A DNA stretch of 40,468 bases. Origin: Candidatus Omnitrophota bacterium (GTDB lineage: Bacteria; Omnitrophota; Gorgyraeia; Gygaellales; Profunditerraquicolaceae). Position 1 is the first letter of the stretch. Each line of letters opens with the position of its first letter. This document shows, piece by piece, positions 1 to 7,907 of the stretch. The notes below the pieces were generated by a model. That model was not told the DNA's origin. It saw only the letters and a program-made list of their open reading frames with translations, and did no database searches. The stretch covers positions 1 through 40,468 of the forward strand of contig JAQURX010000016.1 in the NCBI GenBank assembly GCA_028715415.1, written 5' to 3'. The translations under genes were made by a program, and so were the position numbers.

Positions 1-1185
1 GGCGGGAGTAATGCGGGGCATACAGTTGTAGTCAAGGGCAATGAGTATATATTTCATCTTATCCCCTCGGGAATATTACATAAAGGAAAGATTTGCTGTA
101 TTGTAAACGGCGTGGTAGTTGACCCTGAGATGCTTGATAAAGAGATTAAAAGCTTAAGCCAATGGGGGATTAATATTGACGGCCGGCTTAAAATTTCTCC
201 TTTAGCGCATGTGATACTGCCGTATCATCGGGTATTAGATAAGCTGCGAGAAACAAAAAGAGCGAATAAGATTGGCACGACCGGAAAAGGAATCGGTCCG
301 TGTTACGCCGATAAGATCAACCGCTGCGGTATCAGGATGGTAGATTTGCTCAATAAAGAAGTCTTTAAAGAAAAATTAAACGATAATCTTAAAGAGAAAA
401 ATGAGATTTTTAAAAAGGTTTATAATCATCCGGGATTTTCCTTTGGAGAAATCTATAAAGAATATTTAGATTTCGGTAAGCTGTTTGAAAAGTATATTTT
501 TGATACAGTGAAACTTCTTAACGAAGCAACTCTTGAAAAGAAAGATATCCTTTTTGAAGGAGCGCAAGGGACATTTTTGGATATTGATTTTGGAACGTAT
601 CCTTTTGTAACTTCTTCTTCGGCGATTTCCGGAGGGGCTTGTATAGGGACCGGTGTTCCTCCTGTAAAGATTGATAAAGTTATTGGTGTTGCAAAGGCTT
701 ATACTACAAGAGTAGGAGAAGGGCCTTTTCCTACTGAGTTTGTTTCTCCTTTTCAGGAATTTATCAGAAATAAGGGCCATGAATTCGGAGCGACTACCGG
801 GCGCCCGCGCAGGTGCGGTTGGCTTGATAGCGTTATGTTAAAAGAAGCTGTTTTGTTAAATGGGATATCGGAGCTTGCAATAATGAAGATGGATATCCTT
901 GAAGGCCTGAAAAGTATAAAGATCTGCACTGCCTATAAATATAAAGGTAAGCTGTTTAAGGATTTCCCTTATGATTTTGAGGCTTTGAAGAATGCCAAGC
1001 CTGTTTATAAAGATGTTCCGGGCTGGGATAAAACTGTAAATAAAACAATAAGTTACGGTAATTTAACTGCTAATGCTAAATCGTATCTTATGCGTATCAG
1101 TGACATGCTTAATACCAGGATTTCAATTGTTTCAGTTGGTTCTTCCCGCGAAGACACTATTTTCATCGGTAAAAACCAGCTGTAG
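1..1185 (+). CDS. purA: Adenylosuccinate synthetase, 5' truncated by window edge
   Basis: Catalyses GTP-dependent joining of IMP and aspartate to adenylosuccinate, the first committed step to AMP, in the cytosol. The reading frame is open from base 1, and the first visible residues GGSNAGHTVV are the family's substrate-loop motif (usually GGNNAGHT). An ATG at 112 is internal, not the start. Further family blocks are GTTGKGIGPCYADK, the QGTFLDIDFGTYPFVTSS segment and TTGRPRRCGWLD. About 394 residues are visible, so roughly 35 N-terminal residues carrying the GDEGKGK P-loop are missing upstream, consistent with the usual ~430 aa. The gene ends 20 nt before a promoter for the next gene, so it probably closes its own transcription unit. 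Identification is secure. Confidence 0.96.
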   Translation, partial: GGSNAGHTVVVKGNEYIFHLIPSGILHKGKICCIVNGVVVDPEMLDKEIKSLSQWGINIDGRLKISPLAHVILPYHRVLDKLRETKRANKIGTTGKGIGPCYADKINRCGIRMVDLLNKEVFKEKLNDNLKEKNEIFKKVYNHPGFSFGEIYKEYLDFGKLFEKYIFDTVKLLNEATLEKKDILFEGAQGTFLDIDFGTYPFVTSSSAISGGACIGTGVPPVKIDKVIGVAKAYTTRVGEGPFPTEFVSPFQEFIRNKGHEFGATTGRPRRCGWLDSVMLKEAVLLNGISELAIMKMDILEGLKSIKICTAYKYKGKLFKDFPYDFEALKNAKPVYKDVPGWDKTVNKTISYGNLTANAKSYLMRISDMLNTRISIVSVGSSREDTIFIGKNQL

Positions 1186-1205
1186 ATTTCTTATAAAATC
1201 TTTTC

Positions 1206-1234
1206 TTGACTACAGTTATAGCTTGTGTTATAGT
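1206..1234 (+). promoter_or_regulatory. Sigma70-type promoter for the lipoprotein gene
   Basis: TTGACT (1206-1211), 17-bp spacer, then TATAGT (1229-1234) preceded by TGT, i.e. an extended -10. It lies directly after the purA stop. A strong Shine-Dalgarno GAGGAGGA (1253-1260) precedes the ATG at 1264, leaving a leader of about 20-25 nt. Seen by motif only. Confidence 0.65.
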
Positions 1235-1263
1235 AAATTTTCAAAGAAAAATGAGGAGGAAGT

Positions 1264-1917
1264 ATGAACAATATTTTTAAAACAATAGTAGTAATTTTTA
1301 TGGGTATTTCATTAGCCGGTTGCACCTTTATTTTCCAGACTGGCAGGCGTTCCGACGTAAAGAAAATTGAAGAACTTTCTTCAAAATTAAGCGAATTAGA
1401 GCAGGCGAAGAAGCTTCTTGAAGATAGGCTAAGCAGTGAAATTGGTGATCAGCAGGTTAAATTGCAGATGATGGAAAAAGGTTTGGTTATTACAGTTGTG
1501 GGAGACCTTGTGTTTGATTCAGGTAAGGCAAAGATAAGGCGTGAGGCCTATCCTATTATGGATAAAGTATCTGTTGTTTTGAAAGACAATGTTCCTCAGT
1601 ATAACGTAGGTATAGAAGGGCACACAGATAATATTCCGATTAGATCTTCTGGTTGGAAAACGAATTGGGAGTTGTCAAGCGCCCGCGCTTTGAGCGTGCT
1701 GCATTACTTAGTAAATGAAAAAGGTATTTCTCCTGAACGCCTATCCGCAATTGGTTATGGGGAATTCCGCCCGGTTGCTTCAAATGACACAAAAGAAGGG
1801 CGTCAAGCGAATCGCAGGGTTGAGATTGTTATTTTGCCTCAACTTACAAAAGTTAAAGATAATAAGCCAGTCCAGGAACAACCTGTAATGGCTGAGCCTC
1901 AGGAAAATCTTAAATAG
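1264..1917 (+). CDS. OmpA/Pal-like peptidoglycan-binding lipoprotein
   Basis: Probable outer-membrane lipoprotein that anchors the envelope to peptidoglycan. Residues 1-20 form a lipoprotein signal ending in the lipobox LAGC (Cys20). A short coiled-coil region (about 33-65) follows, then a C-terminal OmpA-like domain (about 75-200) with IEGHTDNIPI, NWELSSARA, LSAIGYGEFRPVASND and the terminal NRRVEIVI, which contain the diaminopimelate-contacting positions of the family. The 217-aa length fits a Pal/MotB-type lipoprotein with an added coiled coil. The start is set by the SD GAGGAGGA just upstream. The next gene follows after 15 nt and probably shares the transcript. There are no tol genes nearby, so a strict 'pal' assignment is not justified. 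Confidence 0.88.
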   Translation: MNNIFKTIVVIFMGISLAGCTFIFQTGRRSDVKKIEELSSKLSELEQAKKLLEDRLSSEIGDQQVKLQMMEKGLVITVVGDLVFDSGKAKIRREAYPIMDKVSVVLKDNVPQYNVGIEGHTDNIPIRSSGWKTNWELSSARALSVLHYLVNEKGISPERLSAIGYGEFRPVASNDTKEGRQANRRVEIVILPQLTKVKDNKPVQEQPVMAEPQENLK

Positions 1918-1932
1918 CGCTGGAGGTTTTTA

Positions 1933-2322
1933 ATGGATGAGAATGCCAAGAATAAGGTTATTATTATCCTCAGTGTTTTAACAGTAATATTTTTTCTTGG
2001 GAGTATTAGTTCTTGCAGTAGTTCTTTTCGTAATAAGTCAGAGCGTGACAAAGAGATGGCTAAAAGGCTTGATTCGGAAGAAAAGCTGAACAAGTTTAAC
2101 CAAGAGAGAATAACATTTTCGGATCAGATTAAGTCAAAAGATAAAGAACTTGAAGAAGAAAAAGCCGCAACGCAGGCAATGAAGAAAGCTTTGGTGCAGG
2201 AACAACTAGTCAATGAAAGTTTAAAAGAAGAACTTGAAAAAGTCACTAAAGTTAAAGAAGCCTTGGAAGAAGACCTTAAAGATGCTTTAACCGCGAAAAA
2301 AACAACTAAGCCTAAGAAATAA
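1933..2322 (+). CDS. Membrane-anchored coiled-coil protein, unknown function
   Basis: 129 aa. Residues 9-23 form one hydrophobic segment ending in ISSC (Cys28), which could be either a simple N-terminal membrane anchor or a weak lipobox. From about residue 34 to 115 the chain is almost entirely charged heptad-like sequence (Lys/Glu/Leu), a predicted long coiled coil, with a Lys-rich tail. SD GGAGG at 1922-1926 supports the ATG. It is 15 nt after the OmpA/Pal-like gene and before a terminator, so the two probably form a two-gene envelope operon. No known family is recognised; a periplasmic spacer or scaffold role is only inference. Confidence 0.75.
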   Translation: MDENAKNKVIIILSVLTVIFFLGSISSCSSSFRNKSERDKEMAKRLDSEEKLNKFNQERITFSDQIKSKDKELEEEKAATQAMKKALVQEQLVNESLKEELEKVTKVKEALEEDLKDALTAKKTTKPKK

Positions 2323-2384
2323 TAAATAATGTAATTAGTTATTTTATTATGATGATGAAACGGTAGAGAAGCCAATGTTCAAAT

Positions 2385-2410
2385 AAAGGGGAGTTTATCC
2401 CCTTTTTTAT
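2385..2410 (+). terminator. Intrinsic terminator after the envelope operon
   Basis: Stem AAAGGGG (2385-2391) / CCCCTTT (2399-2405), 7-nt loop, followed by a T-rich tail through 2410. It sits 60 nt after the stop of the coiled-coil gene and before the DUF4912 gene. Confidence 0.75.
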
Positions 2411-2453
2411 TAAATAAACAGAATAAGGTTTAGAGTTTCGAGGGAGGTGTTTT

Positions 2454-3482
2454 ATGGCAATCTTACGCAAAATAAAAGAAAAATTGAGCGCGATAACAAA
2501 AAAAAGCGTTAAGAAACAAAAGGAAGTTGTTGGTAAGGTTACAAAAAAAACACCCGTTTCCGAAATGAAAAAAGAAATTTTTGGTGAGCATGTTACTGCT
2601 GTTGAGCAGTCAAAATATTCGCATCCAGAGAGCCATCGTGCAAGAAGGCCTATGCCTCAAGATCTTCCTTATCAATACGGTAAGGATAGAATTGTCTTAA
2701 TGGTGCGTGATCCTTGGTGGTTGCACACCTATTGGGAGGTAACTGGCCCCACCTATGACCGCTTAAAAAACGATTTAAAGGATGATTTTTATAAAGCAAA
2801 AAGATTATTAAGAGTTTATGATGTAACCAATATTATTTTTAACGGATCAAACGCGCATAGGCATTTTGATGTTTATGTAAGCGAACAAACTACTAATTGG
2901 TATATTGATACTGCCGGGCCGGGCCGTTCTTGGTGCGTAGATTACGGGTTGTTGCTTCCCGATGGCAGGTTTATTACTATTGTCCGGTCTAATACAGTTG
3001 GTACTCCTATTGATGGGCCTTCATGGATAACAGATGAAGAATGGATGATCCCTGAAGAGATGTTCGCCCGGCTTTATGGTATGGGTTTTGGTTTGGGCCA
3101 GAGCTCACCGGTTGGTAAGGCTTGGCAGGAAAGAGTTAAGCAGGCTTTGTTTTCCGGAGTCCTGGCTTCACCTGGGATGGCTTCTATGGCAAGCCCCGTA
3201 AAGAAAGGTGAGAAAGAAAGAAAATTCTGGTTCGTTTTAGATTGTGAATTAATTGTATATGGCGCAACTGAGCCGGATGCGAAAGTTACTGTTCAGGGCA
3301 AAGAAATTAAATTACGGCCAGATGGCTCATTTACTTTAAGATATGCATTGCCAGATGGGAAGCAGGTTATTCCTGTTAAAGCGGTTTCTTCAGATGAGGT
3401 AGAAGAGCGTACGATCACGCCGATTGTTTCCAGAGAAACTAAATCAACAAATTTAGCCAAAGAATTCAGCAAAGAAATATAG
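2454..3482 (+). CDS. DUF4912 domain protein
   Basis: 342 aa, no signal peptide. A Lys-rich N-terminal tail (1-60) precedes a DUF4912 domain (about 75-220), recognisable from DRIVLMVRDPWWLHTYWEV, the RVYDVTNI segment and the aromatic-rich NWYIDTAGPGRSWCVDYG stretch. The C-terminal part (about 255-320) looks like a small beta domain. The biochemical role of DUF4912 is not established; the fold resembles carbohydrate-binding or Ig-like modules, which is inference. SD GGGAGG precedes the ATG. The following GH57 glucan branching enzyme, 81 nt downstream, suggests a joint role in storage polysaccharide. Confidence 0.85.
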   Translation: MAILRKIKEKLSAITKKSVKKQKEVVGKVTKKTPVSEMKKEIFGEHVTAVEQSKYSHPESHRARRPMPQDLPYQYGKDRIVLMVRDPWWLHTYWEVTGPTYDRLKNDLKDDFYKAKRLLRVYDVTNIIFNGSNAHRHFDVYVSEQTTNWYIDTAGPGRSWCVDYGLLLPDGRFITIVRSNTVGTPIDGPSWITDEEWMIPEEMFARLYGMGFGLGQSSPVGKAWQERVKQALFSGVLASPGMASMASPVKKGEKERKFWFVLDCELIVYGATEPDAKVTVQGKEIKLRPDGSFTLRYALPDGKQVIPVKAVSSDEVEERTITPIVSRETKSTNLAKEFSKEI

Positions 3483-3508
3483 GGGTTTATTCGTTAATAA
3501 TTAACTTA

Positions 3509-3553
3509 CACCCCGCGCTTATGCGGTGTTGCGCGGGTGCGCCCTTTCTGGGC
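3509..3553. other. GC-rich hairpins before the GH57 gene
   Basis: Between the DUF4912 and GH57 genes, CACCCCGCGC (3509-3518) can pair with GCGCGGGTG (3531-3539) with one bulged C. A small GCCC/GGGC hairpin (3541-3553) lies just upstream of the SD GGGAGA. An alternative pairing ACACC..GC / GCGGTGT also exists. There is no T-tract, so it is not an obvious terminator. A role in setting expression of the downstream gene is possible but unproven. Confidence 0.4.
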
Positions 3554-3563
3554 TGGGAGAAAA

Positions 3564-5144
3564 ATGAATAAAGGATATCTTTGTCTGGTTTTACATGGCC
3601 ACCTGCCTTTTGTGAGACACCCTGAACACGAAAACTTTTTGGAAGAAGATTGGCTTTATGAGGCTATTACTGAGACATATTTACCTTTAATCTCGGTCTT
3701 TGAAAAACTAGTTGACGATGGGATTGATTTTCGTATTACTATGACTTTAAGCCCTACATTAATTTCAATGTTGAGCGATCCTTTGCTGCAGGAGCGTTAT
3801 TTAAAGCATATTAATACGCTTATAGAGTTGTCGCATAAAGAAATTGAAAGAACAAATTGGCAGCCTAATTTCCAATCCTTAGCAATAATGTATCTGAATC
3901 TATTCTGTAAGGCCCGCGAAACTTTTGAGAAATACCATAGAAATTTAGTAAGTGCGTTTAAGCGGTTTCAGGATTTAGGTAAATTAGAGATTATCACCTG
4001 TGGGGCTACGCACGGGTATTTCCCTCTTATGGATGTCTGTAAAGAATCGGTAAGAGCGCAGGTTAAAGTAGCGGCTAATCATTATGAAAGCGTTTTTGGC
4101 AGAAAGCCCAGAGGGATATGGCTTCCGGAATGCGGGTATTATCCGGGGCATGATGAGATTTTAAAAGAAGCGGGAATACGTTTCTTTTTCTCCGACTCTC
4201 ATGGAATCTTACACGGCACGCCTCGCCCAAAATATGGCGTATTTGCTCCTGTTTATTGTAAGGGAACCGGGGTGGCTTGTTTTGGAAGGGACCTTGAGTC
4301 AAGTAAGCAGGTATGGTCTTCAATAGAAGGATATCCGGGTGATTATAATTATAGAGAATTCTACCGTGATATCGGGTTTGATCTTGAATACGATTACATA
4401 AGGCCTTATATTCATCCGGACGGAGTTAGGATTAATACCGGGATAAAATATTATCGGATTACCGGGCCGGGCAATATAAAAGAGCCTTATAATCCGGAAT
4501 GGGCAAGGGAGAGAGCAGCTCAACATGCGGGAAATTTTATGTTTAACCGCCAAAAGCAGATTGAGCATCTTAATGGTTTCATGCAGAAGAAACCTATTTT
4601 GGTTTCTCCGTATGATGCTGAATTATTCGGCCATTGGTGGTATGAAGGGCCCATGTGGCTTGATTATGTTATTAGAAAGATTTCTTGCGATCAGGATGAA
4701 GTGCGTTTAATCACTCCGAGCGAGTATCTGGAAGAGAATCCGCGCAATCAGGTTATCATTCCTTCAATGTCAAGTTGGGGTTGGAAAGGATATAGTGAAA
4801 TGTGGCTGCAGGGATCCAATGATTGGGTTTACCGGCATCTGCATGCTGCTTCTGATAGGATGACTGAATTAGTTAAGAGTTTTTCTAATGCGGATGGCCT
4901 GTTAAGAAGGGCTTTAAATCAGGCTTTACGTGAGCTTTTATTGGCGCAAAGTTCTGATTGGGCGTTTATTCTGGGGACCGGCACGCATATAAGTTATGCT
5001 GTGCGGCGCACTAAGGATCATCTTTTAAGGTTTAACCGTTTGTATGATGATATAAAGTCAAATTTTATTGATGAAGAATGGCTTTCTGATATAGAGTATA
5101 AAGATAATGTTTTCCCGGGGATAGATTATAGAGTACATCAATAG
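3564..5144 (+). CDS. GH57 1,4-alpha-glucan branching enzyme (DUF1957 type)
   Basis: Introduces alpha-1,6 branches into alpha-glucans such as glycogen. 526 aa from the ATG at 3564, which has SD GGGAGA; the frame also opens at a GTG at 3537 but without an SD. Family motifs in order: LVLHGHLPFVRHPE (N-terminal GH57 block), GIWLPECGYYPG containing the predicted nucleophile Glu, and YDAELFGHWWYEGP containing the predicted acid/base Asp. The helical C-terminal region (about 420-526, SSDWAFILGTG) is typical of AmyC/DUF1957-type branching enzymes. With glgA at 37447 and the neighbouring DUF4912 gene it implies glycogen-like storage. An alpha-amylase-type activity is the alternative reading of the family. 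Confidence 0.9.
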   Translation: MNKGYLCLVLHGHLPFVRHPEHENFLEEDWLYEAITETYLPLISVFEKLVDDGIDFRITMTLSPTLISMLSDPLLQERYLKHINTLIELSHKEIERTNWQPNFQSLAIMYLNLFCKARETFEKYHRNLVSAFKRFQDLGKLEIITCGATHGYFPLMDVCKESVRAQVKVAANHYESVFGRKPRGIWLPECGYYPGHDEILKEAGIRFFFSDSHGILHGTPRPKYGVFAPVYCKGTGVACFGRDLESSKQVWSSIEGYPGDYNYREFYRDIGFDLEYDYIRPYIHPDGVRINTGIKYYRITGPGNIKEPYNPEWARERAAQHAGNFMFNRQKQIEHLNGFMQKKPILVSPYDAELFGHWWYEGPMWLDYVIRKISCDQDEVRLITPSEYLEENPRNQVIIPSMSSWGWKGYSEMWLQGSNDWVYRHLHAASDRMTELVKSFSNADGLLRRALNQALRELLLAQSSDWAFILGTGTHISYAVRRTKDHLLRFNRLYDDIKSNFIDEEWLSDIEYKDNVFPGIDYRVHQ

Positions 5145-5174
5145 AGGAGAGAAAACAGGAATGCTTTTTTCTTG

Positions 5175-5206
5175 AAGCGTCCGCCTAAATAACCCGACGG
5201 ACGCTT
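5175..5206. terminator. Hairpin after GH57 gene, probable terminator
   Basis: Perfect 9-bp stem AAGCGTCCG (5175-5183) / CGGACGCTT (5198-5206), 14-nt loop, followed by TTGCTCTTTA. The T-run is imperfect, so termination strength is uncertain. A second small hairpin CTTTAC/GTAAAG (5211-5224) follows directly. It separates the glucan genes from the uppS operon. Confidence 0.5.
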
Positions 5207-5240
5207 TGCTCTTTACTCGTAAAGGTTAAAGTTAAATTAA

Positions 5241-5957
5241 ATGAATATGAATGTACCAAAACATATAGCGATAATCATGGATGGCAACGGCCGCTGGGCA
5301 AAAGAAAAAAAGCTGCCGCGTATTGCCGGCCATCGGGAAGGCATTGAAAGAGTAAGAGAGACTGTAAAAAGTGCAGCCGAGTTGGGAGTAAAAGTAGTAA
5401 CCTTTTTCGCATTCTCTACGGAGAATTGGGCAAGGCCCAAAAAAGAAATTGACGGGCTTCTTAAATTCCTGGATTATTTTTTAGAGCGTGAAGTAAAAGA
5501 ACTGGATAAAAATAACGTGCGGCTTAAATTTATCGGGCGTGAAAAACCAATTCCCGAAAATCTTCTTAAGAAAATGCGCCAGGGGGAAGAAAAAACCAAA
5601 GATAATACGGGGCTTGTTATGGTTTTAGCTTTAAATTACGGCTCGCGGCAGGAAATAGTTGACGCGGCGAAGAAATTTGCATCATTGGTTAAAAGTGGGA
5701 AAAAAGAGGTTGAGGATTTGGATGTGGATTTATTTGGCAGCTATCTTTATACACAGGCCCTTCCCGATCCCGATCTTTTAATCCGCACAAGCGGAGAGAT
5801 GCGTTTAAGCAATTATCTATTGTGGCAGCTTTCTTACGCGGAATTGTATTTTCCAAAGAAATACTGGCCGGATTTTAAGCGCTCTGATTTGGAAGAGGCG
5901 ATTAAGGAATTCCAAAAAAGAGAAAGAAGATTTGGAGGGATAAATGTTGAAGAATAG
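5241..5957 (+). CDS. uppS: Isoprenyl (undecaprenyl diphosphate) synthase
   Basis: Cis-prenyltransferase that elongates farnesyl-PP with isopentenyl-PP to the lipid carrier for peptidoglycan and other envelope polymers. 238 aa, usual length. It carries HIAIIMDGNGRWA with the catalytic Asp and substrate Arg, GHREG, FAFSTENWARP and the C-terminal PDLLIRTSGEMRLSNY / LLWQLSYAELYF blocks. A second ATG at 5247 is an equally possible start. The gene opens the conserved uppS-cdsA-dxr-rseP-ispG-proS order found in many bacteria and overlaps cdsA by 14 nt, indicating translational coupling. Confidence 0.95.
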   Translation: MNMNVPKHIAIIMDGNGRWAKEKKLPRIAGHREGIERVRETVKSAAELGVKVVTFFAFSTENWARPKKEIDGLLKFLDYFLEREVKELDKNNVRLKFIGREKPIPENLLKKMRQGEEKTKDNTGLVMVLALNYGSRQEIVDAAKKFASLVKSGKKEVEDLDVDLFGSYLYTQALPDPDLLIRTSGEMRLSNYLLWQLSYAELYFPKKYWPDFKRSDLEEAIKEFQKRERRFGGINVEE

Positions 5958-6753
5958 GCTTTTTAGTTTTGTTATTCTTATCGGGATTATTTTCGGTGTT
6001 ATTTTTGTTGACTGGCTTACCGGGGTTTTTGTTACCATTTTCATCGCATTCTCTTTGTATGAATTTTTTACCATGCTTGAGAAGAAAGGGCTTCATCCTT
6101 ATAAGTATGTGGGTATTTTAATTGGCGTAATTATTCCTCTTTCTATGGTTATGCGTTTTGAGTTGACCAAGAGTTGGGAGCTTTTATTCGCAGTCGTTCT
6201 GCTTTTGTTTTTGTTCTTAATGCAGTTTAGGCGCAGGAAAAACCAGGGGGCTGTCGTAGATATTTCTACAACAATTTTTGGCATTCTTTATGTCTCATGG
6301 TTTTTTAGTTTTTTAATTAAAATCAGGTACCTCCCCGGCGGCCTTGGACTTTTGGGAGCAGTGTTGCTTATCACTAAATCAGGGGATATTGGAGCTTATC
6401 TTGTGGGGTCTCGTTTTGGAAAGACTCCGTTTGTCCCGCGCATAAGCCCTAAAAAAACAGTTGAAGGTGTTGTAGGCGGCTTAATCTTTAGTTGCCTGGG
6501 GGCATTAATAAGCAGGCCTTTTTTAAATGTCAATACTGAGAAGCTTATCCTTTTAGGTTTACTTTTTGGTGTATTGGGACAGCTGGGGGATTTGTCTGAA
6601 TCTCTTCTTAAGCGCGACTGTGGTGTTAAAGATTCCGGAAAGATCCTTCCGGGAATGGGAGGGGTTCTTGATGAGATTGACAGTTTGATTTTTACTGCTC
6701 CTGTTTTTTATTTTTATATGAATGCAATATTGAATAATGGCTTAATTAAATGA
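5944..6753 (+). CDS. cdsA: Phosphatidate cytidylyltransferase
   Basis: Integral membrane enzyme making CDP-diacylglycerol from phosphatidate and CTP, the branch point of phospholipid synthesis. 269 aa with about seven or eight hydrophobic segments. The C-terminal family signature is present as KRDCGVKDSGKILPGMGG followed by VLDEIDS. The common PGHGG reads PGMGG here, a variant I believe also occurs in some other bacterial lineages. SD GGAGGG lies inside the end of uppS. It overlaps dxr by 4 nt (ATGA). Confidence 0.94.
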   Translation: MLKNRLFSFVILIGIIFGVIFVDWLTGVFVTIFIAFSLYEFFTMLEKKGLHPYKYVGILIGVIIPLSMVMRFELTKSWELLFAVVLLLFLFLMQFRRRKNQGAVVDISTTIFGILYVSWFFSFLIKIRYLPGGLGLLGAVLLITKSGDIGAYLVGSRFGKTPFVPRISPKKTVEGVVGGLIFSCLGALISRPFLNVNTEKLILLGLLFGVLGQLGDLSESLLKRDCGVKDSGKILPGMGGVLDEIDSLIFTAPVFYFYMNAILNNGLIK

Positions 6754-7907
6754 AGCGAATTGCAATCTTAGGCTCAACCGGCTCAATAGGCAAAAGCACA
6801 TTAGATGTAATAAGGGCGCATCCGGAAGAATTTCGCGTTGCGGCATTAACTGCAAATTCAGATACTGGAACATTAATGCGCCAGATTAAAGAGTTTAAAC
6901 CGCGTTTTGTTTGTATTAATGACAAGTCGCTTGCTTTAAAGCTAAAAATTGTTGCTGGGAATAAAACAAAAGTCCTTTCCGGCGAGGATGGTTTATCGGA
7001 GATTGCAGGGGAGGGCTCAATTGATTTAGTTTTGCTTGCAGTCAGTGGAATCGCGGCATTAGGCCCTTTATTAAATGCAATTGAGCACGGGAAGAGTGTA
7101 GCATGCGCTAATAAAGAAGCCCTGGTTGCTGCAGGGGAAATTATAATGCGGCGTGCTAAAAAGAATAATGTTTCAATCATCCCTGTTGACAGCGAACAGT
7201 CGGCAATCTGGCAGTGCCTTTTGAATAATGATAGTTCAAAAATAAAAAACATTTATCTGACTGCTTCCGGAGGGCCTTTTAGAAAGGCAAGTTTAAAAGA
7301 TTTAAGAAACGCTACTCTTGAACAGGTATTGAAACATCCGCGTTGGAAAATGGGGAAAAAGATTACCGTTGATTCGGCAACGTTAATGAATAAGGGCTTG
7401 GAATTTATTGAGGCAATGTTTTTGTTTAATCTTCGCCCGCAGGAAATTAAGATACTAGTGCACCCGGAGGCTTTTATACATTCTATGGTGGAATTTATTG
7501 ATGGCGTTGTTATGGCTCAGTTATCCGAAACGGATATGCGTATTCCTATCCAGTATGCTTTATCATATCCTTTGAGGCTTAGTGGAAGCCATCTGCCGCA
7601 CCTGGATTTTTATAAATTAAAAGAATTGCATTTTGAGAAGCCGGATGTTAAAAAATTCCCTTGTTTGGGTTTGGCATATAGAGCGGCAGTTGAGTTAGGG
7701 ACAATGCCTGCTGTTTTAAACGCGGCTAATGAAGTTTGCGTAGAGAGATTTTTGGAAAGAAGCCTTAGGTTTGGCTCTATCCCTTTAGTAATTGAAAAAG
7801 TGATGGATAGGCATAAGAATGGGAAAAATCCTGATTTGGAAACCATAAAGCAAGCAGATAGCTGGGCTAGAGTTGAGGCTCAAAAAATAATTGAGGATAA
7901 ACAATAA
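6750..7907 (+). CDS. dxr: 1-deoxy-D-xylulose-5-phosphate reductoisomerase
   Basis: Second enzyme of the MEP isoprenoid pathway, NADPH-dependent, producing 2-C-methyl-D-erythritol 4-phosphate. 385 aa, standard length. N-terminal Rossmann motif ILGSTGSIGKSTLDV; metal-site and substrate blocks PVDSEQSAIWQC, LTASGGPFR, HPRWKMGKKITVDSATLMNK and HPEAFIHSMVEF. Its stop overlaps the rseP start by one base (TAATG). Together with ispG in the same run it shows that isoprenoids are made by the MEP route. Confidence 0.96.
   Translation: MKRIAILGSTGSIGKSTLDVIRAHPEEFRVAALTANSDTGTLMRQIKEFKPRFVCINDKSLALKLKIVAGNKTKVLSGEDGLSEIAGEGSIDLVLLAVSGIAALGPLLNAIEHGKSVACANKEALVAAGEIIMRRAKKNNVSIIPVDSEQSAIWQCLLNNDSSKIKNIYLTASGGPFRKASLKDLRNATLEQVLKHPRWKMGKKITVDSATLMNKGLEFIEAMFLFNLRPQEIKILVHPEAFIHSMVEFIDGVVMAQLSETDMRIPIQYALSYPLRLSGSHLPHLDFYKLKELHFEKPDVKKFPCLGLAYRAAVELGTMPAVLNAANEVCVERFLERSLRFGSIPLVIEKVMDRHKNGKNPDLETIKQADSWARVEAQKIIEDKQ

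Noticed and set aside
1073-1267. Plus-strand 64-aa frame overlapping the end of purA
   Set aside because: Out-of-frame shadow of purA extending across the promoter; no SD and no family features.
3537-3563. GTG start giving nine more residues on the GH57 protein
   Set aside because: It falls within hairpin sequence, lacks an SD and adds residues not in the family; ATG 3564 has an SD and matches the family N terminus.
6746-7252. Minus-strand 168-aa frame opposite dxr
   Set aside because: Antisense shadow of a well-supported gene; all recognisable genes in the window are on the plus strand.
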